DNA from: Deltaproteobacteria bacterium
GTDB taxonomy: Bacteria > Myxococcota_A > Polyangia > Polyangiales > Polyangiaceae
Assembly (NCBI GenBank): GCA_003235365.1
Contig: QJWJ01000133.1
Coordinates: 1-64,000 of the forward strand
Length of the DNA stretch: 64,000 nt
Direction of reading: 5' to 3'
Shown: piece after piece, positions 26,996 through 34,856 of the stretch
Layout: each line of letters begins with the position of its first letter
Position numbering within the stretch: position 1 is the stretch's first letter
The notes under the pieces: model-generated
The model's database searches: none
The model's input: the letters and a program-made list of their open reading frames with translations, nothing else
Told to the model about the DNA's origin: nothing
Made by a program: the position numbers and the translations under genes

Positions 26996-27874
26996 TTAAC
27001 GGTGTGCTTCCGAGACCACGACATCGTCTGCCGGTGCGCCGTCCAGGTGGTATGGCCACTCGTCGTGACCACGTTCGGCAAGCGCAATCTCATCCAGAAA
27101 CAGCCCAGCCGCAGGCGCAGTCATACCCAACGTGGTGCGTTCTGGCTGCGCGATCGCACGTTTCACGGCACCTGGCTCCAATCGCCCACGACCGACATCG
27201 ACGAGCGTACCGGCGATGATTCGAACCATGTGGTAAAGGAAAGCATTACCGGTGACGGTTATCTCCAGCAGACGTTCATGGTGCGTTGCCTGCGAAACCG
27301 CAACCCCCGTGATGGTTCGAACCGTGTTGGTTCGAAAGTCGCTGCGCCCACGAAAAGCACGAAAGTCGTGCGTGCCAATCAAGTGTGCGGCTTCCTGTCG
27401 CATCAGTTCGTGGTTTAACCTCTCGAACACCCGCCACGAACGGCCTTCCCAAAAGGGGTCTCGAATGGTGCCTTGCAACACGCAATAGCGGTACGTCTTG
27501 GACACGGCGTGTTTGCTCGGCGCAAAACCAGCGCGTATCCGCGCGGCGCTGATGACGGCGATGTCTGGAGGTAGCTCTCCACTCAGCCCGAGCAGCCAAC
27601 CGCGCATGTTGATACGCCGATTGGTGTCGAAGCAAACGTACTGGGCGCGTGCGTGAACGCCAGCATCCGTGCGACTGCAGACACGCAACGAGGACGCTTC
27701 GGGATCCATGGTGCGGATGGCCGCCATCAGCGTGCCGGCAACCGTCGTCGCGTTATCCTGAACCGCCAATCCGGAGTAGTTCTGCCCGTCGTAGGCGATA
27801 CGCAACAGCACGCCACCGTCATAGTGCCGGCGCTGACGCGGATGGGGCGCGGCATCGATGGGAACGTCGGTCAT
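26996..27874 (-). CDS. truA: tRNA pseudouridine(38-40) synthase TruA
   Basis: Isomerises uridines 38-40 in the tRNA anticodon arm to pseudouridine. 292 residues from ATG 27874. The catalytic Asp70 lies in CSRTDAGVHA, the family's most conserved motif; other TruA hallmarks are LRIAYDGQNYSG, THDFRAFRG, and NAFLYHMVRIIAGTLVDVG near the C-terminus. It has a 20-residue N-terminal extension and a short acidic tail. It lies 113 bp downstream of the purM-to-lipoprotein operon on the same strand and may be read through from it. Confidence 0.96.
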   Translation of the reverse strand: MTDVPIDAAPHPRQRRHYDGGVLLRIAYDGQNYSGLAVQDNATTVAGTLMAAIRTMDPEASSLRVCSRTDAGVHARAQYVCFDTNRRINMRGWLLGLSGELPPDIAVISAARIRAGFAPSKHAVSKTYRYCVLQGTIRDPFWEGRSWRVFERLNHELMRQEAAHLIGTHDFRAFRGRSDFRTNTVRTITGVAVSQATHHERLLEITVTGNAFLYHMVRIIAGTLVDVGRGRLEPGAVKRAIAQPERTTLGMTAPAAGLFLDEIALAERGHDEWPYHLDGAPADDVVVSEAHR

Positions 27875-27987
27875 GCAGAACTCTCAGCGTCGGGCTCGCG
27901 AGGTAAACCACGACGCGCTCAAACGCAACCGATGCGCGCGACGCAGTACCGAAAGGAGCCGTCCGCGGTGCCCAAAGGACAAGAGGT

Positions 27988-28359
27988 TCAACCACCGTCT
28001 TTGTCAGAGACCGGGTCTTTGAGGCTGTACTGCTTGGCCGGCAGGGTCACACAGCCCTTGTCCGCGAGCTTCTGAAGTTCTCGCTGCTCTTCTGGGGTCA
28101 ACGGCGAATCGCCGATGATACCCGACGGCTGCACCGCGCCGCCCATACGCTGCGCGTTGCGGATTTCGTACTGCACAAGCTCTTGGCACTCATCGGGTGT
28201 GAACGATTCGTCGGAACATGCGGCGGTCAGCGTCAGCAAAATGCAACCGCCCCACAGGCAGCCCACGGTTCGAAGGCTCCTCGCCCACGACCGACGGCGT
28301 CCACCGCCTGGGGTTGAAGGCATGGGCAAGGCAGCGGTGCGACGGGAGTGGGTGGTCAT
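27988..28359 (-). CDS. Small lipoprotein, function unknown
   Basis: 123 residues. The start overlaps the stop of the upstream gene as ATGA (28356-28359), supporting translational coupling and this start. A long basic n-region leads to a hydrophobic segment and lipobox LTAACS. The mature part of about 75 residues is acidic and helical with few Cys. No recognised family. Being last in the purM operon and coupled to an AgmX/PglI-like protein suggests the two envelope proteins work together. Confidence 0.7.
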   Translation of the reverse strand: MTTHSRRTAALPMPSTPGGGRRRSWARSLRTVGCLWGGCILLTLTAACSDESFTPDECQELVQYEIRNAQRMGGAVQPSGIIGDSPLTPEEQRELQKLADKGCVTLPAKQYSLKDPVSDKDGG

Positions 28360-28976
28360 TGCTTACCCACGAAGTTCAACGGAATGACGGCGTCCGCGCA
28401 ACCCCCACGCGGCCGGGGATACGTTGCTGACTGAAATTTCTTTAAAACACAAGCACTTACACTGCCGCTCCCCAGACTGTCGCTCTGGACGCGTGCCCAG
28501 CACGCTTGCCCGGTCTCCGAGACGCGCAACGCGATCGACATCTTGCCGGCGAGGTTCGGATTGGCCCGCAGCGCCGTATCGTAACAGCCCCGTGCGAGGA
28601 GCGCCCGCTGGGTCAGTGCGGATTTGAAGCCGCTGTCGGTGATGCCGTTGCAGGGATTGTCGCAAGGACCACGCTTGCCCAGAGCGCCAACCGGCTTTTT
28701 GGTCGTGGGAGTCGCGTCTTGTTCAGCCTGTGTGGATGCTTCGGCCGGGGGTGGCGGGGGCGGAGGCGGAGGCGGCGGGGGTGGCGGCGCGGCGCGGTCG
28801 ACCTTGGGCGCCTCATCGACGGGAGGCACTGCAACGGCAGACGCGGCCTCGGAACCGGCATCCGTCCGGGACAACATCCAAGCTGCCCCACCCAGCCCGA
28901 TCAACACGACGGCTCCAACCGCAAACCCCAAACCACTCTTCTTCGGAACCGCGGGCGGAAGGTCACTCTGTGTCAT
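28356..28976 (-). CDS. Membrane protein with AgmX/PglI-like C-terminal domain
   Basis: 206 residues from ATG 28976, which has an AGGAG Shine-Dalgarno; this start lies 14 bp inside rsmD. One transmembrane helix (about 15-36) is followed by an acidic/Ala stretch, a run of about 14 prolines and a C-terminal domain (about 105-206) containing four or more Cys. The C-terminal layout (LARGCYDTALRANPNLAGK, then IALRVSETG and a final strand) matches the AgmX/PglI C-terminal domain of myxobacterial motility proteins, which is TonB-C-like. The architecture (anchor, periplasm-spanning proline arm, end domain) also resembles TonB. Precise role unknown. Confidence 0.82.
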   Translation of the reverse strand: MTQSDLPPAVPKKSGLGFAVGAVVLIGLGGAAWMLSRTDAGSEAASAVAVPPVDEAPKVDRAAPPPPPPPPPPPPPPAEASTQAEQDATPTTKKPVGALGKRGPCDNPCNGITDSGFKSALTQRALLARGCYDTALRANPNLAGKMSIALRVSETGQACWARVQSDSLGSGSVSACVLKKFQSATYPRPRGGCADAVIPLNFVGKQ

Positions 28977-29595
28977 CGTCACTCCTGGATTGGCCGCTGG
29001 CGGCCGCATGGTCGGGTCGTTCGAGCTCGGCATCGCGCACGTCACCCCGCTCCGAGTAGCGACACAACGTCATTGCCGAATCACCCCAGCTCCGTACCTG
29101 TTGCACCGACCAACCCAACGGCAGTTCCAAGTCCAGCTTTACTCGCGACGGATGACCTAGCACGACAGTCGCCCCGTCAGATAGCGCCTGTGCAAACAAA
29201 CGCACGACACTCACGGCAGCTGTCTCACAGATTGGCCACGGTGGGTCCGACAATACCAAGTCGAAGCGCCGCTCGACGAGCGCGCGCGACGCGGTTTCCA
29301 CGGGTCGTCGCAACACCGTCGCGCGATCGTCGAACTGCAGCACCCGCAAGTTCTTCTCGATTACGGCACACGCCTCTTTGCCGGATTCGATGAACACGGC
29401 GGACTTCGCACCGCGCGAGAGCGCCTCCATTCCCAACGCACCGCTACCGGCGTAGCAATCGACGGCGGCCAGGCCCGTCACATCACCGAGAATGCTGAAC
29501 AGTGCTTCGCGGACGCGGTCGGTCGTGGGGCGCGTAGCCATGCCTTTGGGCGCCCGAATCGGACGCCCGCGATGTGTGCCCGCGATGATCCGCAT
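28963..29595 (-). CDS. rsmD: 16S rRNA (guanine(966)-N(2))-methyltransferase RsmD
   Basis: SAM-dependent methylation of G966 in the 30S subunit. 210 residues from ATG 29595, whose A is shared with the stop of the upstream gene (TGATG). The opening MRIIAGTHRGRPI, the SAM motif VDCYAGSGALGMEALSRGA and the catalytic FDLVLSDPPW are characteristic. The C-terminal 25 residues are a charged extension not needed for the fold. It lies inside the purM operon, between an FAD oxidoreductase and an AgmX/PglI-like gene. Confidence 0.95.
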   Translation of the reverse strand: MRIIAGTHRGRPIRAPKGMATRPTTDRVREALFSILGDVTGLAAVDCYAGSGALGMEALSRGAKSAVFIESGKEACAVIEKNLRVLQFDDRATVLRRPVETASRALVERRFDLVLSDPPWPICETAAVSVVRLFAQALSDGATVVLGHPSRVKLDLELPLGWSVQQVRSWGDSAMTLCRYSERGDVRDAELERPDHAAASGQSRSDDDTE

Positions 29596-31160
29596 CAGCC
29601 CGTCTCGATCTTGCTCCACAACTGTCGACGGCGTCGCTGCCGGACCGAATCGCGACGCGTCAGCATCTTGGCGACGCTCCAAGCCGACAGCAACTCGCCT
29701 TCCTGTCCCAGAGCGGGCAACGTGGTCTTGCCCACCAAGAACGAACCGGGGACGGGTCCGAGCGTCGGCTCACCAGCCAACCCCAGATAACCCATCGGCT
29801 CAACCGTCCACTGGTGATCCATGTACTCCGGCTTGGGGCTGGAGTCGGTGACGTGGATCCGGTCGATTTCGCGTCGCTGACCCGTGCGGTAGTCCTCCAA
29901 TGGCAAGCCGTCGTGAGGCGAATCGACCAACACGAGGTGCCTCGAAAGAAACGGAAAGTGATAGTTCAAGGTGTTCATCACCGCCGAACGAGCCTCGCGC
30001 AGCGTCAAAGCGCCCTCTGCCGGAATGATGGCTTCAGCGACCAAGAGCGTTTCGTCGCTCGGTGCTGCCGGATCGAGCGTCTTGCACTCGAATCGCTGCA
30101 GGTGAACCACCGGCGTTCGCGGATCAGGGTACGGTGACTCGGGCGGCAGCAGGAAGTTTTCCGCACTGAGCAGCGCTGGCAGGCCTTCGGTGCGCACGAC
30201 GCAGCTGACCACGAAGCGTCCCGCCGTCGCGCTGAGCTGAGGCCATTCACGACGTGCTCGTTTGGTGATCCCTTGACCACCAGCCATGTCCGCCACGGCC
30301 TCGCCGCTCACACAGGTGACCACGGCCTCGGTGCCGATGGGCTCCTCGGCGCCCTCTTCGACGACCCCGACGACGCGCCCGCCACGCACCGTGATCGACT
30401 CGATACGTCGCCCTTCGACCAAGGCGCCGCCGTGCGCCGCAAAACGTTCGAGCAGAAACTCCTCGAGCTCCTGGCCCCCGCGGGGCAACGCGTCCAGCCC
30501 ACGTGTCCAGCAACCGTGCAACCTCGCCAGAGCGAGCGCGGGCAGACCCATCATCGCGTAGTCCAGGTCCGTCGCGAACACGGCGGGCAACGTGGCCATC
30601 TCGCGGTACGGATGATCGATGGGGAACTTGCCGAGCAAGTCCCCCGGGTCGGCATCCCCCGTCAGCGGCAACGCCGAAGAAGCGCGAGCGGTCTCCAGAC
30701 GATCCCAAAAAGAGTGCGGTGGCCACACCATGTCGCGAGCGAACACGGCATCGATTGCTGCGTTGGCGTTGCCCAAGCGCGAGTAGAACTCGTCGACGAG
30801 CTGCCGCACTTCGGAGAACTCCCGGTCGATCTCCTGCCCGAAGAGCTTCGGGTCGGACGAAACTTGAAGCCGTCGACCATCACCGCACAACGTGAACATG
30901 GGCTCGAGAGCCCGCGTGTGGCGCTTGAAGCTCGGCGACTGCGCCAACTCGTGGAGGATACGCTTCCAAACCGGTGAGGCACCAAACAGCAGACTGAACG
31001 AGCGGCGCGCCAACGTGAAGCGTTCGAACCGGTACGCCGGCGAACGCTGCTCTTGACCCATCAAGAGTACGCTGAAGTCGCGCCGCGCCAGGAGCGCAGC
31101 GACGGCAAGTGAGCCGAGCGAGCGCCCGAGCACGACGACGTCGTAATGGCGCGACGTCAC
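29595..31160 (-). CDS. FAD-dependent oxidoreductase, phytoene-desaturase-like
   Basis: 521 residues; start overlaps the purN stop (ATGA, 31157-31160). The N-terminal strand-helix YDVVVLGRSLGSLAVAALLA is a dinucleotide-binding fold but has GRSLGS instead of the usual GxGxxG; the helix and downstream domain layout still match the CrtI/amine-oxidase superfamily. Mid-protein RGGQELEEFLLERFAAHGG resembles the second conserved block of carotenoid desaturases and retinol saturases, and the C-terminal PVPGSFLVGKTTLPALGQEG is the typical FAD-closing segment. Substrate unknown. Its place in a purine operon is shared by translation coupling, not by an obvious pathway. Confidence 0.82.
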   Translation of the reverse strand: MTSRHYDVVVLGRSLGSLAVAALLARRDFSVLLMGQEQRSPAYRFERFTLARRSFSLLFGASPVWKRILHELAQSPSFKRHTRALEPMFTLCGDGRRLQVSSDPKLFGQEIDREFSEVRQLVDEFYSRLGNANAAIDAVFARDMVWPPHSFWDRLETARASSALPLTGDADPGDLLGKFPIDHPYREMATLPAVFATDLDYAMMGLPALALARLHGCWTRGLDALPRGGQELEEFLLERFAAHGGALVEGRRIESITVRGGRVVGVVEEGAEEPIGTEAVVTCVSGEAVADMAGGQGITKRARREWPQLSATAGRFVVSCVVRTEGLPALLSAENFLLPPESPYPDPRTPVVHLQRFECKTLDPAAPSDETLLVAEAIIPAEGALTLREARSAVMNTLNYHFPFLSRHLVLVDSPHDGLPLEDYRTGQRREIDRIHVTDSSPKPEYMDHQWTVEPMGYLGLAGEPTLGPVPGSFLVGKTTLPALGQEGELLSAWSVAKMLTRRDSVRQRRRRQLWSKIETG

Positions 31161-31777
31161 CGCTTCCTCATGCTCACTTTGGGACGCGCGTTCGCTCGTT
31201 CGACCGCCAAGCGCCCTTCACACACGCCCTGCACGACGCGAACCAAGGTTTCGTGCTCGGCTGCGTGCATGCGCTGCATCAGGCTGTCGACCGTGTCGTC
31301 GTCTTCGACGACCACCGGCGTCTGCGCGATGATGGGCCCCGAGTCCATGTCTTGGGTGACCAAGTGCACGGTGCAGCCGGTCACCTTGACACCGTATTCG
31401 AGTGCCTGCCTGCCTGCGTCCACACCAGGAAACGCGGGCAACAACGATGGATGGATGTTGATGATGCGGTTCTCGAAGGCGTCGATCAGCACGGGAGTCA
31501 CCAACCGCATGAAGCCGGCAAACACGACCCACTCGACATCGTACCGGCGCAACTCCTCGACGACGGCGGCGTCGAACTGTCGGCGGCTGGCGTACTGTTT
31601 GTGGGACAAGGCAATGGCGGCAATGCCAGCCGCTTCCGCACGCTGTAGGGCGCGCACGCCCGGAACGTTGGAGATCACGACGGCGATCTGCCCCGGGATG
31701 ACGCCCGTCGCCGTCGCGTCGATCAGGGCCTGGAGGTTCGACCCATTACCCGATACCAGAACGCCCAGTCGCGTCAC
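31157..31777 (-). CDS. purN: Phosphoribosylglycinamide formyltransferase PurN
   Basis: Transfers a formyl group from 10-formyltetrahydrofolate to GAR in de novo purine synthesis. 206 residues, normal length. The catalytic triad aligns with the E. coli residues: Asn107 and His109 in NIHPSLLPAF and Asp145 in TQDMDSGPII; the phosphate loop is VSGNGSNLQAL. ATGA overlap with the purM stop (31774-31777) sets the start. The C-terminus is basic. Confidence 0.97.
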   Translation of the reverse strand: MTRLGVLVSGNGSNLQALIDATATGVIPGQIAVVISNVPGVRALQRAEAAGIAAIALSHKQYASRRQFDAAVVEELRRYDVEWVVFAGFMRLVTPVLIDAFENRIINIHPSLLPAFPGVDAGRQALEYGVKVTGCTVHLVTQDMDSGPIIAQTPVVVEDDDTVDSLMQRMHAAEHETLVRVVQGVCEGRLAVERANARPKVSMRKR

Positions 31778-32826
31778 TCGACCCCCTCTACGACGACAAT
31801 CGGAGCGTCGCTCGGCGACGGCGCGGCCTCGACCCTGCCGAGCAGCCAGGCCTTTTCACCCGCAGCGGTCAGGGCCGCAATGGCAGATTCAGCCGCCGCA
31901 GCTTCCACGGCGCACACGAGCCCGACGCCGAGGTTGAACGTGCGAAGCATCTCACGCTCCTCGACGGGACCGTGCTCTTGAATGAGCGCGAAGATGGCGG
32001 GACGTTCGAAATCGAGGCTGACCTTCGCGAGGTGCCCGGCCGGCATTACACGCGGCAGATTACCGACGATCCCACCTCCCGTGACGTGACACAGCGCGTG
32101 CAAATCGTCGCCGACGTTCTGCTTGAGTGCTGCAACTGCACGCGCGTAGATGCGCGTCGGCTCGAGCAGCTCCTCGCCCAACGTGCCGTTCAGAGACGGG
32201 AGTTTTTGGCCGAGCCCGAATGCGTGCTTGTCGAGCAAGACCTTTCTGGCGAGCGAGTAGCCGTTGGAATGCAAGCCGCTCGAGGCGACGGCTACCAACG
32301 CATCACCCACTCTCACCCGCTGAGGGCCCAGGATCTGCTTCTTCCCCACGACACCGACGGCAAAGCCCGCCAGATCGTATTCGCCCTGGGCATACATGCC
32401 CGGAAGCTCGGCGGTCTCTCCGCCTAGCAACGCGCAGCCCGCCAGTTCGCAACCATCGGCGATGCCTTTGATGACCTGTTCGGCCACCGCGACGTCGAGC
32501 GACCCGCAGCCATAGTAGTCGAGGAAGAACAGCGGCTGCGCACCGATGGTGAGGATGTCGTTGACGCACATCGCCACCAAGTCTTGGCCAATGGTGTCGT
32601 GTTTGCCCGACGCAAACGCGACCTTCAGCTTGGTGCCGACACCGTCGGTGCCGCTCACCAAAACCGGGTCTTCGACGCCGCTCGGCAGGGAACACAGACC
32701 CGCAAAACCACCGATGCCATCGAGCACGAAGGGGGTTTTGGTACGTTTCGCGAAGGGCTTGATCCTGTCGACCAAGGCGTCGCCCTTGTCGATGTCGACT
32801 CCGGCATCCTGATAGGTGATTGCCAT
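31774..32826 (-). CDS. purM: Phosphoribosylformylglycinamidine cyclo-ligase PurM (AIR synthetase)
   Basis: ATP-dependent ring closure of FGAM to AIR in purine synthesis. 350 residues, typical length. Family marks: SGTDGVGTKLKVA, DLVAMCVNDIL, GGETAELPGMY, YSLARKVLL and HVTGGGIVGNLPRV. It opens a minus-strand operon (purM-purN-FAD oxidoreductase-rsmD-AgmX/PglI protein-lipoprotein) whose genes all overlap by 1-14 bp. The 75 bp upstream show no riboswitch fold that I can recognise. Confidence 0.97.
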   Translation of the reverse strand: MAITYQDAGVDIDKGDALVDRIKPFAKRTKTPFVLDGIGGFAGLCSLPSGVEDPVLVSGTDGVGTKLKVAFASGKHDTIGQDLVAMCVNDILTIGAQPLFFLDYYGCGSLDVAVAEQVIKGIADGCELAGCALLGGETAELPGMYAQGEYDLAGFAVGVVGKKQILGPQRVRVGDALVAVASSGLHSNGYSLARKVLLDKHAFGLGQKLPSLNGTLGEELLEPTRIYARAVAALKQNVGDDLHALCHVTGGGIVGNLPRVMPAGHLAKVSLDFERPAIFALIQEHGPVEEREMLRTFNLGVGLVCAVEAAAAESAIAALTAAGEKAWLLGRVEAAPSPSDAPIVVVEGVE

Positions 32827-32901
32827 GCCCAGGCTAATTACTCACATCCCCGGGGACCGCAAGACCGGACGCCGCGCCGATCGCGCCCGTCCAGCTGCGG
32901 C

Positions 32902-33540
32902 TCAAGCGCCGACGGATCCCCGGGAGCGCACCGGCGCAAGCAGGGTGTACATGCCCCAGGCACAGAACCCCGCGAAGATCAGCAGTAACAACATCACCCC
33001 CAGAACCCAACGTTGCGAATCCGGGCTCTCGCCGTCGATCAGAAGCCACGCGTCCGAGGCAGGCGCCGGCTGTCCGGAGCGCTCTAGCGCTTCGACCAAC
33101 CCGCTGTGCCGCAGACCAGAAGCGGCGACCGGGACCAACCGCCCGACGAACGAGCTGGGAGGCACGAAATGCTCGTTCAGCGCCCCAGCAGGCTCGCGCA
33201 TCTCGATCCACAAGCGGGGGTTGCCCTCGACCGGAGCCAGTCGAAATCGATCCGGATCCAGGGGACGCCGGTAGCCCGACGCCGTGTCTCCCAGAATCGC
33301 GGTACCGTGGACCCAGCTGTTGGGACGCGCCGAGCCCGGCTCGAAGTCACGCAGGTTGGATAGCTCGGTGGGCTGGCCGCCCACCAGCGCGAAAGAGCCG
33401 TCCTTCAGCAGCCCCCAACACAACGAAATCGAGCAGATAGCCGTAACCAACAACGTCACGAGCGTCGCGCGGCGCCAGGGTCTGCGAGGTTGGGGCAGAG
33501 CCTGGAGCTCGGGATCCTGGGCGTCGGGGGATAGGCTCAT
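32902..33540 (-). CDS. Membrane protein with two transmembrane helices, function unknown
   Basis: 212 residues from ATG 33540; an upstream GTG would add a low-complexity leader and is less likely. One hydrophobic helix is near 25-45 and another near 178-200, placing a domain of about 130 residues on one side of the membrane, probably periplasmic. That domain holds strand-like segments (GTAILGDTASGYRRPLDPD and RLWIEMREP) but no recognised motif. It stands 75 bp upstream of purM on the same strand and could share its transcription. Confidence 0.68.
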   Translation of the reverse strand: MSLSPDAQDPELQALPQPRRPWRRATLVTLLVTAICSISLCWGLLKDGSFALVGGQPTELSNLRDFEPGSARPNSWVHGTAILGDTASGYRRPLDPDRFRLAPVEGNPRLWIEMREPAGALNEHFVPPSSFVGRLVPVAASGLRHSGLVEALERSGQPAPASDAWLLIDGESPDSQRWVLGVMLLLLIFAGFCAWGMYTLLAPVRSRGSVGA

Positions 33541-33719
33541 CGTGGTTCGGCTTCGTATCAAGGACGGCGAACGCCGGCGAGTCGACGGCGCTGGTTCCGG
33601 CTCGGACACCGGGCGGCGGCCGAGGTTCCCCGATCACCCTGTCGACCAACGGTTTGCGGCATTTAGCTGCCTCTGCCATCATGCCCGGGCGACCTGTCGC
33701 CGTTTGTGTAAGAGGGAGA

Positions 33720-34256
33720 ATGTCCACGGATTCCGTCATTTGTTCAGCCTGCGGTTTCAAGAATTCCCTGCCGCTCGCAAAAGATCGCTGTGTGTCCTGC
33801 GGCTTTTTGGTCACCGAGCATGCTCCGGGCTCGACCCGGTCCCTCGCTCCGGGTGGACGCTACGACCAGTCGCGCTTCAGCCCGATTTGGTTCCTGATCG
33901 CAATCGGCATCAGCTCGGTGCTGACTGCCGCGATCGTCATGGGCATCCCGATGGTCGCCCCACCCTTCGACTTCGAGGGCTACGCGGGCATGATGGTCGC
34001 CATCCCCGTGTGGTTCGTCGGTGGGTTGCTCGTCGGGCTGATTTCGCCAGGCAAGACCTTCGCCGAACCCGCAGTGGCCACGTTCTTGGTCGCCATCCCG
34101 ACGGCGTTCCTGCTGTTTCGGTACCAGACCGTCAAGACGATGCCCGGCTTCATGTACGGCTTGATGGCGGCCCTGGGCGTGCTGTTCGCCCTGATCGGTG
34201 CGTACGCGGGTGAACGCCTGCAAATGGGTCCGCCCGAAAAAGGCGCTCCCAGCTGA
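33720..34256 (+). CDS. Zinc-ribbon membrane protein, function unknown
   Basis: 178 residues from ATG 33720 with an AGAGGGAGA Shine-Dalgarno. The N-terminus holds a four-Cys zinc ribbon (Cys8, Cys11, Cys24, Cys27; CSACGF and CVSCGF), which would face the cytoplasm. Four hydrophobic helices follow at about 52-78, 87-107, 114-133 and 143-163. This ribbon-plus-four-helix layout recurs in uncharacterised bacterial proteins. No enzymatic motif. Confidence 0.72.
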   Translation: MSTDSVICSACGFKNSLPLAKDRCVSCGFLVTEHAPGSTRSLAPGGRYDQSRFSPIWFLIAIGISSVLTAAIVMGIPMVAPPFDFEGYAGMMVAIPVWFVGGLLVGLISPGKTFAEPAVATFLVAIPTAFLLFRYQTVKTMPGFMYGLMAALGVLFALIGAYAGERLQMGPPEKGAPS

Positions 34257-34304
34257 GCGGCGTCGCGCTTCAACCGCGGCGCCACGCCTTGTAGGGTGAC
34301 GTCG

Positions 34305-34754
34305 ATGCCCCGTCGAAAGCCCACACCATTGCGCCCCGCATCACTACCGTTCGCGGCGGTTGCCGTCCTGCTCGCGGTGCTCACGCCAGCCTGCAAGAGC
34401 GCGGCGCAACGGGAAGCCGAAGGTGAGGTCGCCAGAATCGCGCAGCTGGTCGACGCTCTGCGCGACGCTCCGAACAATGCCAAAGAGACGCCGCTCGAAG
34501 AGCTGCGCAGGCAAACGTGTTCGGCTCCCGCGGCTTGCGAACTGCAGCAGATCTGCGTGCAAGCCTATGCCCTTCACGGTCGCGCGATCGAAACCACGAT
34601 GCGAGTGCGACAGGCCATGCGCGACGGCACGGGCGCCGTTGGAGCTGCCCAGGACCTGCTCGACCTGACGGAGCGCGATCTAGCCAAAGCCAAAACGATG
34701 ATGGACCGCTGCGTGAGTCTGGAAGGCGAGCTCGCGCGGGCGGCTGGTCTGTAG
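34305..34754 (+). CDS. Small helical lipoprotein, function unknown
   Basis: 149 residues from ATG 34305, placed after an AGGGTGA sequence; the GTG nine bases earlier is an alternative. A Pro/Arg-rich n-region leads to a hydrophobic stretch ending at TPACKS (lipobox-like). The mature protein is a mostly helical bundle with four or five Cys (TCSAPAACELQQIC) and ends in a Lys/Met helix. No recognised family. Followed by a terminator-like hairpin. Confidence 0.68.
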   Translation: MPRRKPTPLRPASLPFAAVAVLLAVLTPACKSAAQREAEGEVARIAQLVDALRDAPNNAKETPLEELRRQTCSAPAACELQQICVQAYALHGRAIETTMRVRQAMRDGTGAVGAAQDLLDLTERDLAKAKTMMDRCVSLEGELARAAGL

Positions 34755-34799
34755 TGCATGATCCGACAGCTGTGGCCAACGGCAGTCACCTACAGCGGC

Positions 34800-34826
34800 A
34801 GGCTCACCGGCCCCCCCCGTGAGCCT
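34800..34826. terminator. Terminator-like hairpin between convergent genes
   Basis: AGGCTCAC at 34800-34807 pairs with GTGAGCCT at 34819-34826 across a C-rich loop of 11 bases. It lies between the convergent lipoprotein (+) and VWA (-) genes. No T run is present, so it may act in both directions or as an RNA stabiliser. Confidence 0.55.
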
Positions 34827-34856
34827 CTGCTGCGCACTCGCCGCGGACGCGGATGA

